Assembly: GCF_001509475.1 (NCBI RefSeq) | Contig: NZ_LLZG01000013.1 | Location: forward strand, 62,001 to 126,000 | Length of the DNA stretch: 64,000 nucleotides | Source of the DNA: Streptomyces regalis | Lineage (GTDB): Bacteria; Actinomycetota; Actinomycetes; Streptomycetales; Streptomycetaceae | Reading direction: 5' to 3' | Part shown: in pieces, positions 1 through 7,133 of the stretch | How positions within the stretch are numbered: the first letter of the stretch is position 1 | Layout: each line of letters opens with the position of its first letter | Made by a program: the position numbers and the translations under genes | Notes under the pieces: generated by a model | What the model was told of the DNA's origin: nothing | Seen by the model: the letters and a program-made list of their open reading frames with translations, nothing else | The model's database searches: none

Positions 1-51
1 CAGCGCCGGGCCGGCTGCGGCGGGCGGGGCGCTGGTGCGCTGGGCGGCCAT
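1..51 (-). CDS. N-terminal end of a leftward gene running off the window (unknown product)
   Basis: An ATG on the minus strand at 51 opens a frame that stays open to the window edge and gives about 17 residues (MAAQRTSAPPAAAGPA). An AGGAG Shine-Dalgarno lies four bases upstream. The fragment is too short and too low in complexity to assign. It follows the hydroxyproline epimerase in the same direction after a 70-base gap that holds a GATAAT -10-like hexamer and two copies of a GTGACAT motif. It may therefore be a separately controlled member of the hydroxyproline locus, such as a dehydrogenase or regulator. That is inference only. Confidence 0.35.
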   Translation of the reverse strand, partial: MAAQRTSAPPAAAGPAL

Positions 52-68
52 GGGACTCCTAGCTGTCA

Positions 69-96
69 AATGTCACGCGCTGTGCAATGTCACGCG
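69..96. promoter_or_regulatory. 11-bp direct repeat, possible regulator operator
   Basis: AATGTCACGCG occurs at 69-79 and again, identical, at 86-96 (17-bp period). Read leftward it is CGCGTGACATT twice. A related GTGTGACAT occurs just upstream of the first gene of the hydroxyproline operon (about 4876-4884), so one regulator could bind both. No regulator gene for this operon is visible in the window. Confidence 0.4.
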
Positions 97-121
97 TTAC
101 GTGCCTCATTATCCTCGACGT

Positions 122-1123
122 TCAGAGCACGAACCCGGCCGGGAACGGGTCCGACGGGTCGAGCAGGTACTGCGCGGTGCCGGTGATCCACGCGCGACCG
201 GTGAAGCTGGGCAGGACGGCCGGTCGGCCCGCGACCTCGGTTGTGCCGAGGAGGCGTCCGGTGAACCGTGTCCCGATGAAGGACTCGTTGACGAACTCGG
301 TGTGCAGCGGGAGTTCACCGCGCGCGTGCAGCTGCGCCATGCGCGCGCTGGTGCCCGTGCCGCAGGGCGAGCGGTCGAACCAGCCGGGATGGATCGCCAT
401 GGCATGCCGGGAGTGGCGGGCGGTGGCGCCGGGGGCGATCAGGTGGACGTGGTGGCAGCCGTGGATGGAGGGGTCCTCGGGGTGGACGGGCTCCTCCTCG
501 GCGTTGATCGCCGCCATGAGGGAGAGTCCCGCCTTGAGGATGTCGTCCTTGCGGGCGCGGTCGAAGGGCAGCCCGAACTCCTCCAGCGGCAGGATGGCGT
601 AGAAGTTGCCGCCGTATGCCATGTCGTATGTCACCGTACGCCCGTCGGCCAGTGTGATCTTACGGTCGAGGGCGACGGAGAAGGAGGGCACGTTCTGGAG
701 AGTGACCGCCTTCGCGACCCCGTCCTCCACCGCCACCTCGGCGACGACGAGGCCCGCCGGGGTGTCGAGCCGGATCGTGGTGACCGGCTCGACGACCTCC
801 ACCATGCCGGTCTCGACGAGCACGGTCGCCACGCCGATCGTGCCGTGCCCGCACATCGGCAGATAGCCGGAGACCTCGATGTAGATCACGCCCCAGTCGC
901 AGTCGGGGCGGGTGGGCGGCTGGAGGACGGCGCCGCTCATCGCCGAGTGGCCGCGCGGCTCGTTCATCAGGAGCTGCTTGATGTGGTCGCGGTGCTCACG
1001 GAAGTACAGGCGCCGCTCGTTCATGGTCGCGCCCGGGATCGTGCCGATGCCGCCGGTGACGACGCGGGTGGGCATGCCCTCGGTGTGCGAGTCGACGGCG
1101 TGCAGGACGAGTTTGCTGCGCAC
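122..1123 (-). CDS. 4-hydroxyproline 2-epimerase (proline racemase family)
   Basis: A 333-residue proline racemase family enzyme. It should convert trans-4-hydroxy-L-proline to cis-4-hydroxy-D-proline in the cytosol, the first step of bacterial hydroxyproline breakdown. Both catalytic cysteines are present: Cys91 in MCGHGTIG and Cys254 in DRSPCGTG. This argues against the trans-3-hydroxyproline dehydratase subfamily, in which the first cysteine is replaced. The GTG start at 1123 has an ideal AAAGGAGG seven bases upstream. It is the last gene of a five-gene leftward operon whose other members encode the dehydrogenase and the deaminase of the same pathway. That context favours a hydroxyproline substrate over proline. 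Substrate choice itself is inferred from the neighbours. Confidence 0.88.
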   Translation of the reverse strand: MRSKLVLHAVDSHTEGMPTRVVTGGIGTIPGATMNERRLYFREHRDHIKQLLMNEPRGHSAMSGAVLQPPTRPDCDWGVIYIEVSGYLPMCGHGTIGVATVLVETGMVEVVEPVTTIRLDTPAGLVVAEVAVEDGVAKAVTLQNVPSFSVALDRKITLADGRTVTYDMAYGGNFYAILPLEEFGLPFDRARKDDILKAGLSLMAAINAEEEPVHPEDPSIHGCHHVHLIAPGATARHSRHAMAIHPGWFDRSPCGTGTSARMAQLHARGELPLHTEFVNESFIGTRFTGRLLGTTEVAGRPAVLPSFTGRAWITGTAQYLLDPSDPFPAGFVL

Positions 1124-1156
1124 GGGCCGGCCTCCTTTGCGATGAGTGGGATGCGG

Positions 1157-2047
1157 TTACGCGAGCCCTGCGGCGACGGCCTTCTCGGTGGCGGCGCGGA
1201 TCGTGGCCTCCTGCTCGGGCAGCAGCGGCACCCGTGGGGGACGACAGCGTCCGCCGCGGCGGCCGACGATGTCCATGGAGAGCTTGATCGCCTGCACGAA
1301 CTCGACCTTGGAGTCCCAGCGCAGCAGCGGGTGCAGCTGCTCGTAGAGCTTCTTGGCGGTGTCCAGGTCGCCGCCGACGGCCGCGCGGTACAGCTCGACA
1401 CAGGCCTTCGGCAGCGCGTTCGGGTAACCGGCGACCCAGCCCTTGGCGCCGGCGATCGCGAGCTCCAGCAGGACGTCGTCGGCGCCGATCAACAGGTCGA
1501 GTTCGGGGGCGAGTTCGGCGAGCTGGTAGGCGCGGCGGACATCGCCGGAGAACTCCTTCACCGCGTGGATGTACCCCTCGCCGTGCAGCTTGGCGAGAAG
1601 TTCGGGGACGAGGTCGACCTTGGTGTCGATGGGGTTGTTGTACGCCACGATCGGGATGCCCGCCTCGGCGACCTCCGCGTAGTGCAACAGCACCGAGCGC
1701 TCGTCGGCACGGTAGGCGTTGGGCGGCAGCAGCATCACGGACTCGCAGCCCGCGTCGCGCGCCTGCTCGGCCCAGCGGCGGGACTCCGCGGAACCGTAGG
1801 CGGCGACGCCGGGCATCACCCGTGAGCCGCCGATCGCGGCCACGGCGGTCTCCACGACCTTCGCGCGCTCCTCGGAGGTGAGGACCTGGTACTCCCCGAG
1901 CGAGCCGTTCGGTACGACGCCGTCGCAGCCGTTCTCGACGAGCCAGGCGCAGTGCTCGGCGTATGTGCCGTGGTCGACGGAGAGGTCGTCGTTCAGCGGG
2001 AGTGCGGTGGCGACGAGGACGCCGCGCCAGGGGCGGTGGTCGGTCAT
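1157..2047 (-). CDS. DapA-family Schiff-base lyase, probable 1-pyrroline-4-hydroxy-2-carboxylate deaminase
   Basis: A 296-residue dihydrodipicolinate synthase/N-acetylneuraminate lyase family protein of normal length. The Schiff-base lysine is Lys164 (HAVKEFSGD) and the catalytic tyrosine is Tyr136 (PIVAYNNP). In hydroxyproline catabolism a DapA paralogue deaminates and dehydrates 1-pyrroline-4-hydroxy-2-carboxylate to 2-oxoglutarate semialdehyde, and this gene sits between the dehydrogenase subunits and the epimerase of that pathway. Its ATG overlaps the stop of the upstream flavoprotein in an ATGA, so translation is likely coupled. The usual GTTGE-type substrate loop reads NGSLGEYQ here, consistent with a non-DapA substrate. 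A lysine-biosynthetic role is unlikely in this operon. Confidence 0.8.
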   Translation of the reverse strand: MTDHRPWRGVLVATALPLNDDLSVDHGTYAEHCAWLVENGCDGVVPNGSLGEYQVLTSEERAKVVETAVAAIGGSRVMPGVAAYGSAESRRWAEQARDAGCESVMLLPPNAYRADERSVLLHYAEVAEAGIPIVAYNNPIDTKVDLVPELLAKLHGEGYIHAVKEFSGDVRRAYQLAELAPELDLLIGADDVLLELAIAGAKGWVAGYPNALPKACVELYRAAVGGDLDTAKKLYEQLHPLLRWDSKVEFVQAIKLSMDIVGRRGGRCRPPRVPLLPEQEATIRAATEKAVAAGLA

Positions 2048-3423
2048 GAGGTTCCTTCCTCCGTGGCGATGTGGTGTTGGCGAGCGAGCACGCCGAGCGG
2101 TACGGGTCGTGCGAACGGCCGCCGGGACGGGGTGAGTTCACATCCGGCGAGCCCGGCGACCGCAGGCCCGCACATGCGTCCCTGGCACCAGCCCATTCCG
2201 GCCCGGGTCAGCAGTTTCACGGTGCGGACGTCGCCCGCCCCGAGCTCGTCCACGGCGTCGCGGACGGCCCCGGCGGTGACCTCCTCGCAGCGGCAGACGA
2301 CGGTGTCGTCGGTGACCTGCTCGCTCCAGTGCGCGGGCGGCGGGTAGGCGGCATCGAGGGCGGCGGCCGACTTCCGGAGTTTCGTACGGGACTTGGCAGC
2401 CGCGGCCCACTGCACCGGATCGGGTTCGGTGCCGTTGAGGCGTGCGGCGATCGAGCGTCCCGCGATGTGCCCCTCGGCCAGGGCGAGGCCCGCGCCGCCG
2501 ATGCCGGTGGACTCCCCGGCCGCCCATACGCCGGGCACATCCGTGCGCTGCTCGTCGTCGACGGCCACCGTCATGCCGTCCAGGCGGCAGCCGAGGGTCT
2601 CGGCGAGGTCGGTGTGCGGGAGCATCCCGTGCCCGACGGCGAGGGTGTCGCACGGGACGTACCGCTCGGTGCCGGGGCGGACACGCCCGTCGGTGTCGAG
2701 CGCGGCAACGGTGACGCCGGTGAGCCGCTCGTCGCCGTGGGCGCGGACGACCGTATGGCGGGAGAGGAGGCGGACGCGGTGACGCAGGAGGCGGGCCGCG
2801 TATCCGGCGCCCTCGGGAAGCTTGCCGGCCAGGGCCCGACCGTGCCGTACCAGGTCCTTGGGGTCTGCCGCCTCGACGAGCGCCGCGATCTCGACGCCCG
2901 CCGCCGCGAGCCCGGTCGCCACGGGCAGCAGCAACGGCCCGGTGCCGGCGACGACCGCCTTGCGCCCCGGCACCACGAGCCCGGCCTTCAGCATGGCCTG
3001 CGCACCACCGGCGGTGACGACACCGGGAAGGGTCCAGCCGGGGAAGGGAAGCACCCGCTCGTAGCCGCCGGTGGCGAGGAGTACGGCGTCGGCGTGCACG
3101 GCGACCGGCTCGTGCTGCTCGGGGCCGAGCAGGGCGTGCACGGTGAAACCGTCGGAGTCCCGTTCCACGGACCAGACATGATGATCCGTCAGGATTCGGA
3201 CACCGCTCCCGGGCAGAGCGTCCCTCAGCCGTTCCCAGGTGCGCCACTGGTGGTGCAGGGCCTGTGGCCGCCGTGCGCGCAGGCCGGACGCGGGCTGACG
3301 GTAGAACTGCCCGCCCGCTTCCGTCGCCGAGTCGACGACGGCGACCGTCACGCCCTGTGCGGCGGCCGCCAGTGCCGCGGCGAGTCCCGCCGGACCCGCG
3401 CCGATCACCGCGAGATCAGCCAT
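2044..3423 (-). CDS. FAD/NAD-dependent oxidoreductase with C-terminal BFD-like [2Fe-2S] domain, D-hydroxyproline dehydrogenase subunit
   Basis: A 459-residue flavoprotein. The N-terminal Rossmann motif GAGPAGLAAA starts at residue 8. A BFD-like cluster domain near residues 385-440 carries CRCEE and, about 32 residues on, CQGRMC. Proteins of this layout are the large subunit of multi-subunit sarcosine oxidase-like, octopine/nopaline and D-hydroxyproline dehydrogenases. They act with a small ferredoxin-like subunit and a DAO-type flavin subunit, exactly the two genes upstream here. The frame is open further upstream to 3504, but that extension lies over the [2Fe-2S] gene. The ATG at 3423 is chosen because it overlaps that gene's TGA by eight bases and begins directly with the Rossmann fold. 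Confidence 0.85.
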   Translation of the reverse strand: MADLAVIGAGPAGLAAALAAAAQGVTVAVVDSATEAGGQFYRQPASGLRARRPQALHHQWRTWERLRDALPGSGVRILTDHHVWSVERDSDGFTVHALLGPEQHEPVAVHADAVLLATGGYERVLPFPGWTLPGVVTAGGAQAMLKAGLVVPGRKAVVAGTGPLLLPVATGLAAAGVEIAALVEAADPKDLVRHGRALAGKLPEGAGYAARLLRHRVRLLSRHTVVRAHGDERLTGVTVAALDTDGRVRPGTERYVPCDTLAVGHGMLPHTDLAETLGCRLDGMTVAVDDEQRTDVPGVWAAGESTGIGGAGLALAEGHIAGRSIAARLNGTEPDPVQWAAAAKSRTKLRKSAAALDAAYPPPAHWSEQVTDDTVVCRCEEVTAGAVRDAVDELGAGDVRTVKLLTRAGMGWCQGRMCGPAVAGLAGCELTPSRRPFARPVPLGVLARQHHIATEEGTS

Positions 3424-3718
3424 CGTGCCCCGTCCCCTCCTGCGTGCGGATGGCGTCGCCCGGGTGCAAGGGCACGAGGCAGGCCCGCTGGTTCGGGCGG
3501 TCATTGACGGTCACGAGACAGTCGAAGCAGACGCCGATGCCGCAGAAGACACCGCGTGGGCGGCCCTCGCCGCGAGTGCTGCGCCACGACGTGACACCGA
3601 CCGCCCAGAGCGCGGCGGCGACCGTCTGCCCGGGCAGCGCCTCGATCTCGCGGCCGTCCAGGGTGACCGTGAAGGCCGGTCCCGGGTGGGCGTCGGCAAG
3701 CTCCAGAGGGGTTCTCAT
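3416..3718 (-). CDS. small (2Fe-2S)-binding subunit of the D-hydroxyproline dehydrogenase
   Basis: A 100-residue ferredoxin-like protein of the Fer2_4 type. It has a clear plant-ferredoxin cluster motif (CGIGVCFDC, residues near 60-68) that would hold a [2Fe-2S] centre passing electrons between the flavin subunits. It lies between the DAO-type subunit and the FAD/NAD subunit. Its ATG overlaps the upstream stop in an ATGA and its own stop is overlapped by the next start, so the three subunits are probably made in a fixed ratio. The expected fourth cysteine is not obvious downstream, so coordination should be checked by alignment. Confidence 0.82.
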   Translation of the reverse strand: MRTPLELADAHPGPAFTVTLDGREIEALPGQTVAAALWAVGVTSWRSTRGEGRPRGVFCGIGVCFDCLVTVNDRPNQRACLVPLHPGDAIRTQEGTGHDG

Positions 3719-4866
3719 GCGGCCTCCTCGGCGAAGCGGTCGGGGCGCAGCGGCGTCAGGTCCAGGTCGGGGGTCTTGGCGGTGAGCGCCTGTGCGATCA
3801 AGTGGCCGGTGCCGGTGGCGAGTCCGATGCCGGCGCCCTCGTGGCCGCAGGCGTGGTACAGCCCGGGGACGCGGGGGTCGGGGCCGATTGCGGGGAGGTG
3901 GTCGGGCATGTACGGGCGGAAGCCCAGGTAGGCGCGCATCGCGTGGACGTCCGACAGGAACGGGAACAGCCGCGTCGCACTCGCCGCGAGCGCCCGTACG
4001 ACGGGCAGCGAGAAGGTCCGGTCGAAGCCGACCCGCTCGCGGCTCGACCCGATCAGGATCGGGCCCGCCGCAGTGCCCTCGACGACCGGCGAGGTCTGCA
4101 GCGCCGCCGAGTCGCTGGCGACGTCGGCCACATAGTCGGCGGCGTACACCTTGTGGCGGACCAGGCGCGGCAGCGGCTCGGTGACGAGGACGAAGCCGCG
4201 TCGCGGGAGGACGGGGAGGCGGACGCCGGCGAGTGCGGCGAGCTCTCCGCCCCAGGTGCCGGCCGCGTTGACGAGCGCCGGGGTGTGGATGTCGCCCTTG
4301 TCGGTGCGGACCCCGCGCACCGCACCGTCCTGTGTGCGCAGGACGTCCGTGACCGTCCGGCCGGTGAACAGGCGGGCGCCCGAGGCGCGGGCGAGGTGGG
4401 CGGCGGCCAGGGCGGGCATGACCTGGCAGTCCTGGGGGTAGTGGACGGCGCCGGGCAGGCCCGGGGCGAGGTGGGGTTCGAGGTCGTACAGCGCGTCACC
4501 CGCGACCGGTTCCGCGACGACTCCCGCGGCGCGCTGCCCGTCGGCGAACCGCTCGAGCGCCGCGAGGCCGCCCGGGGACGAGGCCACGACGACGCCGCCC
4601 TTCGCCTCGTACTCGACGGCCGCCCCGAACTCCTGCGCCAGTTCGCCCCACAGGCGGCCGGACAGCAGCGCGAGGTCGAGTTCCGGGCCCGGTTCCTTGT
4701 CGGAGACGAGGATGTTGCCCTCGCCGGCGCCGGTCGTGCCGCCGGCCACCGGGCCGCGGTCGACGAGGATGACGTCGAGGCCCGCCCGGGCCGCGTACAG
4801 AGCGCAGGCCGCGCCCACCATCCCGGCTCCGACGACCACGACATCGCAGGTCAGTCGCTCGATCAC
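3715..4866 (-). CDS. D-amino-acid-oxidase-type FAD subunit, probable D-hydroxyproline dehydrogenase catalytic subunit
   Basis: A 383-residue DAO/glycine-oxidase family flavoprotein. The FAD-binding motif VVVVGAGMVGAACA starts at residue 9 and the C-terminal end carries the family HEGAGIGLATGTG segment. It should oxidise cis-4-hydroxy-D-proline to the pyrroline. It is the first gene of the leftward operon. The GTG start at 4866 has no convincing Shine-Dalgarno. A CATAGT -10-like hexamer lies six bases upstream, which fits a leaderless transcript of the kind common in Streptomyces. The same upstream stretch contains GTGTGACAT, close to the repeats found at the far end of the operon. Sarcosine or glycine oxidase activity is the main alternative. 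Confidence 0.8.
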   Translation of the reverse strand: MIERLTCDVVVVGAGMVGAACALYAARAGLDVILVDRGPVAGGTTGAGEGNILVSDKEPGPELDLALLSGRLWGELAQEFGAAVEYEAKGGVVVASSPGGLAALERFADGQRAAGVVAEPVAGDALYDLEPHLAPGLPGAVHYPQDCQVMPALAAAHLARASGARLFTGRTVTDVLRTQDGAVRGVRTDKGDIHTPALVNAAGTWGGELAALAGVRLPVLPRRGFVLVTEPLPRLVRHKVYAADYVADVASDSAALQTSPVVEGTAAGPILIGSSRERVGFDRTFSLPVVRALAASATRLFPFLSDVHAMRAYLGFRPYMPDHLPAIGPDPRVPGLYHACGHEGAGIGLATGTGHLIAQALTAKTPDLDLTPLRPDRFAEEAA

Positions 4867-4892
4867 GCCAGTACTATGTCACACACCACACC
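4867..4892 (-). promoter_or_regulatory. possible leaderless promoter of the hydroxyproline operon
   Basis: Read leftward, GTGTGACATAGTACTGGC ends directly at the GTG start codon. CATAGT is six bases from the start, as expected for a -10 box of a leaderless mRNA. No good -35 is seen at 17-18 bases, so it may need an activator. GTGACAT inside it resembles the direct repeats at 69-96. Confidence 0.35.
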
Positions 4893-4945
4893 TGGAGGGA
4901 ACAGTCCCACGCCGCCTCCTCACGGGAACCGGACGCCCCGCTGAC

Positions 4946-4982
4946 GGGGCGCCGTCGGCGACCTGAACGCCGACGGTGCCCC
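4946..4982 (-). terminator. strong hairpin terminator after the orphan ligand-binding gene
   Basis: GGGGCGCCGTCGGCG and CGCCGACGGTGCCCC form a 15-bp stem with one G-T pair around the loop ACCTGAA. It lies two bases past the stop codon of the leftward gene at 4985. It has no U-tract, as is usual for Streptomyces. An extra small hairpin (GCCCCG/CGGGGC) overlaps its left arm. Confidence 0.75.
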
Positions 4983-4984
4983 GT

Positions 4985-5647
4985 TCAGTCCTCGGGGGTG
5001 GGCACCACGCGCAGGTGGGCCGCGGTACGGCGGGCCCCGCGCGTCCTGGACCGGTCGCGGCGCACCTCGCGCAGCACGAGCGTCAGCCGGGTGCAGCCCA
5101 TCTCCTGAAGGGTCCTGGGCGTCTCCTCGACGACCCGGCATTCGGTCGCGCCCCAGCGCGGGTCGGGGTGCAGCAACGGACGGACGGCGCCGTCATGGGC
5201 GACGGCCCGCTCGCCGACCGCGCGGATCCAGTGCGGCAGGCCTTGCCGGTAGGCGGCCTCCATGATCGGGTCCTGGGCGATCTCCCGGCGGATGGCCTGC
5301 AGACCGTGGTCGTGGCCGTGCCGCTCCACGGCGGCCGCGAAGTGGGCCAGCATCGGCAGGCACCAACTGGACTCGTGCTCACCCAGGACCGTGCTCGCGT
5401 CCGGGTGGAAGAGCACGAACCTGAGGAAGTTGTCCACGGGCATGGCCGTGGGGTGCGGGCCCACGCCATGGAAAAGTGACGCGAAAGCGGTGTTCGCCAG
5501 AACGACGTCCCAGCGGTGGTCGACGACGACGGACGGGAAGGGCACGGCCTCCAGGAGGGTGGCGTAATCCCTTAGATACGCCTGGGCCTCGGGACTCTCG
5601 GGGGCGGGCCGCGGTACGGACCGCTGCCCACCTGCCTGATATGCCAT
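4985..5647 (-). CDS. orphan MmyB-like ligand-binding domain protein (no helix-turn-helix)
   Basis: A 220-residue protein resembling the C-terminal ligand-binding domain of MmyB/XRE regulators (PAS-like). It has the family features VVVDHRWDVVLANTAF near residue 40 and the NFLRFVLFHPDA segment near residue 92. Normal family members have an N-terminal DNA-binding helix-turn-helix; here only about 28 proline- and glycine-rich residues precede the domain. A true XRE regulator is encoded divergently 220 bases away, so this protein may sense a ligand and act through that partner. This is inference. The ATG at 5647 is followed downstream by a clear terminator. A degraded full-length regulator is the alternative, but the frame is intact. 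Confidence 0.7.
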   Translation of the reverse strand: MAYQAGGQRSVPRPAPESPEAQAYLRDYATLLEAVPFPSVVVDHRWDVVLANTAFASLFHGVGPHPTAMPVDNFLRFVLFHPDASTVLGEHESSWCLPMLAHFAAAVERHGHDHGLQAIRREIAQDPIMEAAYRQGLPHWIRAVGERAVAHDGAVRPLLHPDPRWGATECRVVEETPRTLQEMGCTRLTLVLREVRRDRSRTRGARRTAAHLRVVPTPED

Positions 5648-5730
5648 CGGGAGGTCACCCCTCTTGCCTATGCGGCCTTCACGCGGCGTCTTGATCCTGC
5701 TGCCCCGGTCCGAGGCGTGTCAACTATCGT

Positions 5731-5775
5731 GGCATTTCATGCCTGTTGACGGCTGAAATTGGCCACAGTTGTGGC
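5731..5775. promoter_or_regulatory. two short inverted repeats in the divergent promoter region
   Basis: GGCAT-TTC-ATGCC (5731-5743) and GCCAC-AGTT-GTGGC (5762-5775) are perfect small inverted repeats between two divergent genes. A TTGACG -35-like hexamer (5746-5751) lies between them. They are plausible autoregulatory operators for the XRE protein; there is no direct evidence. Confidence 0.4.
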
Positions 5776-5870
5776 GAGACCTGGATGTGAGTTCGAACCA
5801 ACCGGTAATGTCCGTCGAGTTCACGGCAACCGTTTGTGAGAAGCCTGTGAGAGACGTAGGAGTTCTGTCG

Positions 5871-6521
5871 GTGACGGATGCCTTCGAGGGTTCGGGCGCC
5901 ACGCCGACGGCCGCACTGCCGGCCGTCGTCGCTCGTGTCACCGCGCTCGCCGACCGGCTCGGCGTGCCACACGCGCAGGTCTTCGACACCGGCCGCCTGT
6001 CCGTCGCCTCCGGCGTCCCGGAGCCCGTGGTCAAGGCCCTGCTGAGCGGCCGCCCGGCGGGCGAGCCGGACGTACAGGCCCGGTTCCTGCAGCGGCTCGA
6101 CCTCCTGCGCCGCACCCGCGTCAAGCCGAACGGCCGCAAGTACACCCAGCAGGAGATCGCCGACGGCGCGGGCATGTCGCGACAGCAGGCGGGCGCCCTC
6201 ATCAACGGCGACCGGCGCCCCACCATGGAACACTGCGACGCCATCCAGCGCTTCTTCCGCGTGCACGCCGGATTCCTCACGGCCGAGGACCCCGAGGCGC
6301 TCGCGGGCGCCCTCCAGCGCACCGAGCAGGACCTGCTGCAAAGACTCGCGGAGCGCGAGGCCGCCCAGGCCGCCGAGGATCCGCTGGAGAAGCTGCTGCA
6401 GGACCACGGCGTGCGCGGTATCGCCTGGCGGGCCGCCCAACTGCCCACCGACCAGCACCGCGACAAGGTCGCGGAGTGGCTGGACATGCTCTTGGAAAGC
6501 GTCAAGCGGCCCGAGTCGTGA
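5871..6521 (+). CDS. XRE-family helix-turn-helix transcriptional regulator
   Basis: A 216-residue cytosolic DNA-binding protein. The helix-turn-helix is visible as QQEIADGAGMSRQQAGALIN near residues 93-112, followed by a GDRRPT recognition-helix end. It is followed by a glutamate/alanine-rich helical region and a leucine-rich C-terminal end. The frame is open from 5769, but the GTG at 5871 is preferred because AGGAG lies eight bases upstream; an ATG at 5808 is an alternative. The next gene encodes an ImmA/IrrE-like metalloprotease starting 36 bases downstream. In phage and ICE systems such proteases cleave the neighbouring XRE repressor, so this pair is a likely regulator/anti-regulator unit. 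The signal is unknown. Confidence 0.8.
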   Translation: MTDAFEGSGATPTAALPAVVARVTALADRLGVPHAQVFDTGRLSVASGVPEPVVKALLSGRPAGEPDVQARFLQRLDLLRRTRVKPNGRKYTQQEIADGAGMSRQQAGALINGDRRPTMEHCDAIQRFFRVHAGFLTAEDPEALAGALQRTEQDLLQRLAEREAAQAAEDPLEKLLQDHGVRGIAWRAAQLPTDQHRDKVAEWLDMLLESVKRPES

Positions 6522-6556
6522 TCCGGAGGGGAAAACCGGGGAAGAACGGGAGAACT

Positions 6557-7099
6557 GTGGGCACTGGTAGGGAAATGCGCCGCCTGTCCGGCGAGTTGGT
6601 CGCGGAGCTGACGCTTCCCGCACCCGCGGCGCCCGAGAAGCTGTACGGCGCCCTGTGCGACGCGATGAGCAGACGCCGCGGCCGACCCGTCCACTTCCGT
6701 ACGGCCGCCTTCCCGCCCGGCACGGCCAGCGGGCTGTGGCTCGACATGGCCGACCAGGATCTCGTCGTGATCGAGGAACGCACCGCACCCGACCATCAGT
6801 TGGTGATCCTCGGCCACGAGCTGTGGCACATGAAGGCCGGCCACTGCAGCCACAGCATCGAGGGTGCCACCGTGGCAGCCAGGCTCCTCGACGACGACGC
6901 CGACCTGCAATCGACGGTTCTCAAGGTCGCCGCCCGCAGCCACTTCGACCAGGCCGAGGAGATGGAGGCCGAGACCTTCGGCCTGCTACTGGCCAGCAAG
7001 TGCCGTACATGGCTGGCGGGTTCGTCGGTACGGGGCCAGCGGGACCACCTCGCGGGGCGGATCGAGGCGTCACTGGGTTACCTCGGGCCACAGGGCTGA
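6557..7099 (+). CDS. ImmA/IrrE-like zinc metallopeptidase
   Basis: A 180-residue protein with a canonical gluzincin motif HELWH (residues near 96-100, in LGHELWHMKAGH). It also has a downstream EEMEAETFGLLLA helix that fits the third zinc ligand. ImmA/IrrE family enzymes cleave XRE-type repressors, and the upstream gene encodes one. Streptomyces homologues are often labelled as a toxin component, but nothing in the sequence shows toxicity. The GTG at 6557 is used; GGGAG lies only four bases upstream. ATG 6575 is the alternative. Confidence 0.78.
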   Translation: MGTGREMRRLSGELVAELTLPAPAAPEKLYGALCDAMSRRRGRPVHFRTAAFPPGTASGLWLDMADQDLVVIEERTAPDHQLVILGHELWHMKAGHCSHSIEGATVAARLLDDDADLQSTVLKVAARSHFDQAEEMEAETFGLLLASKCRTWLAGSSVRGQRDHLAGRIEASLGYLGPQG

Positions 7100-7111
7100 T
7101 CGAGGCACGTC

Positions 7112-7127
7112 GGGCCGGATACGGCCC
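7112..7127. terminator. small hairpin between convergent genes
   Basis: GGGCCG-GATA-CGGCCC is a perfect 6-bp stem with a 4-base loop in the 34-base gap between two convergent stop codons. It may stop transcription from both sides, although the stem is short. Confidence 0.35.
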
Positions 7128-7133
7128 CTCGGG

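Noticed and set aside
5871..7099. Toxin-antitoxin system
   Set aside because: The second gene is an ImmA/IrrE-type metalloprotease by motif; the toxin label used for such homologues has no support in the sequence.
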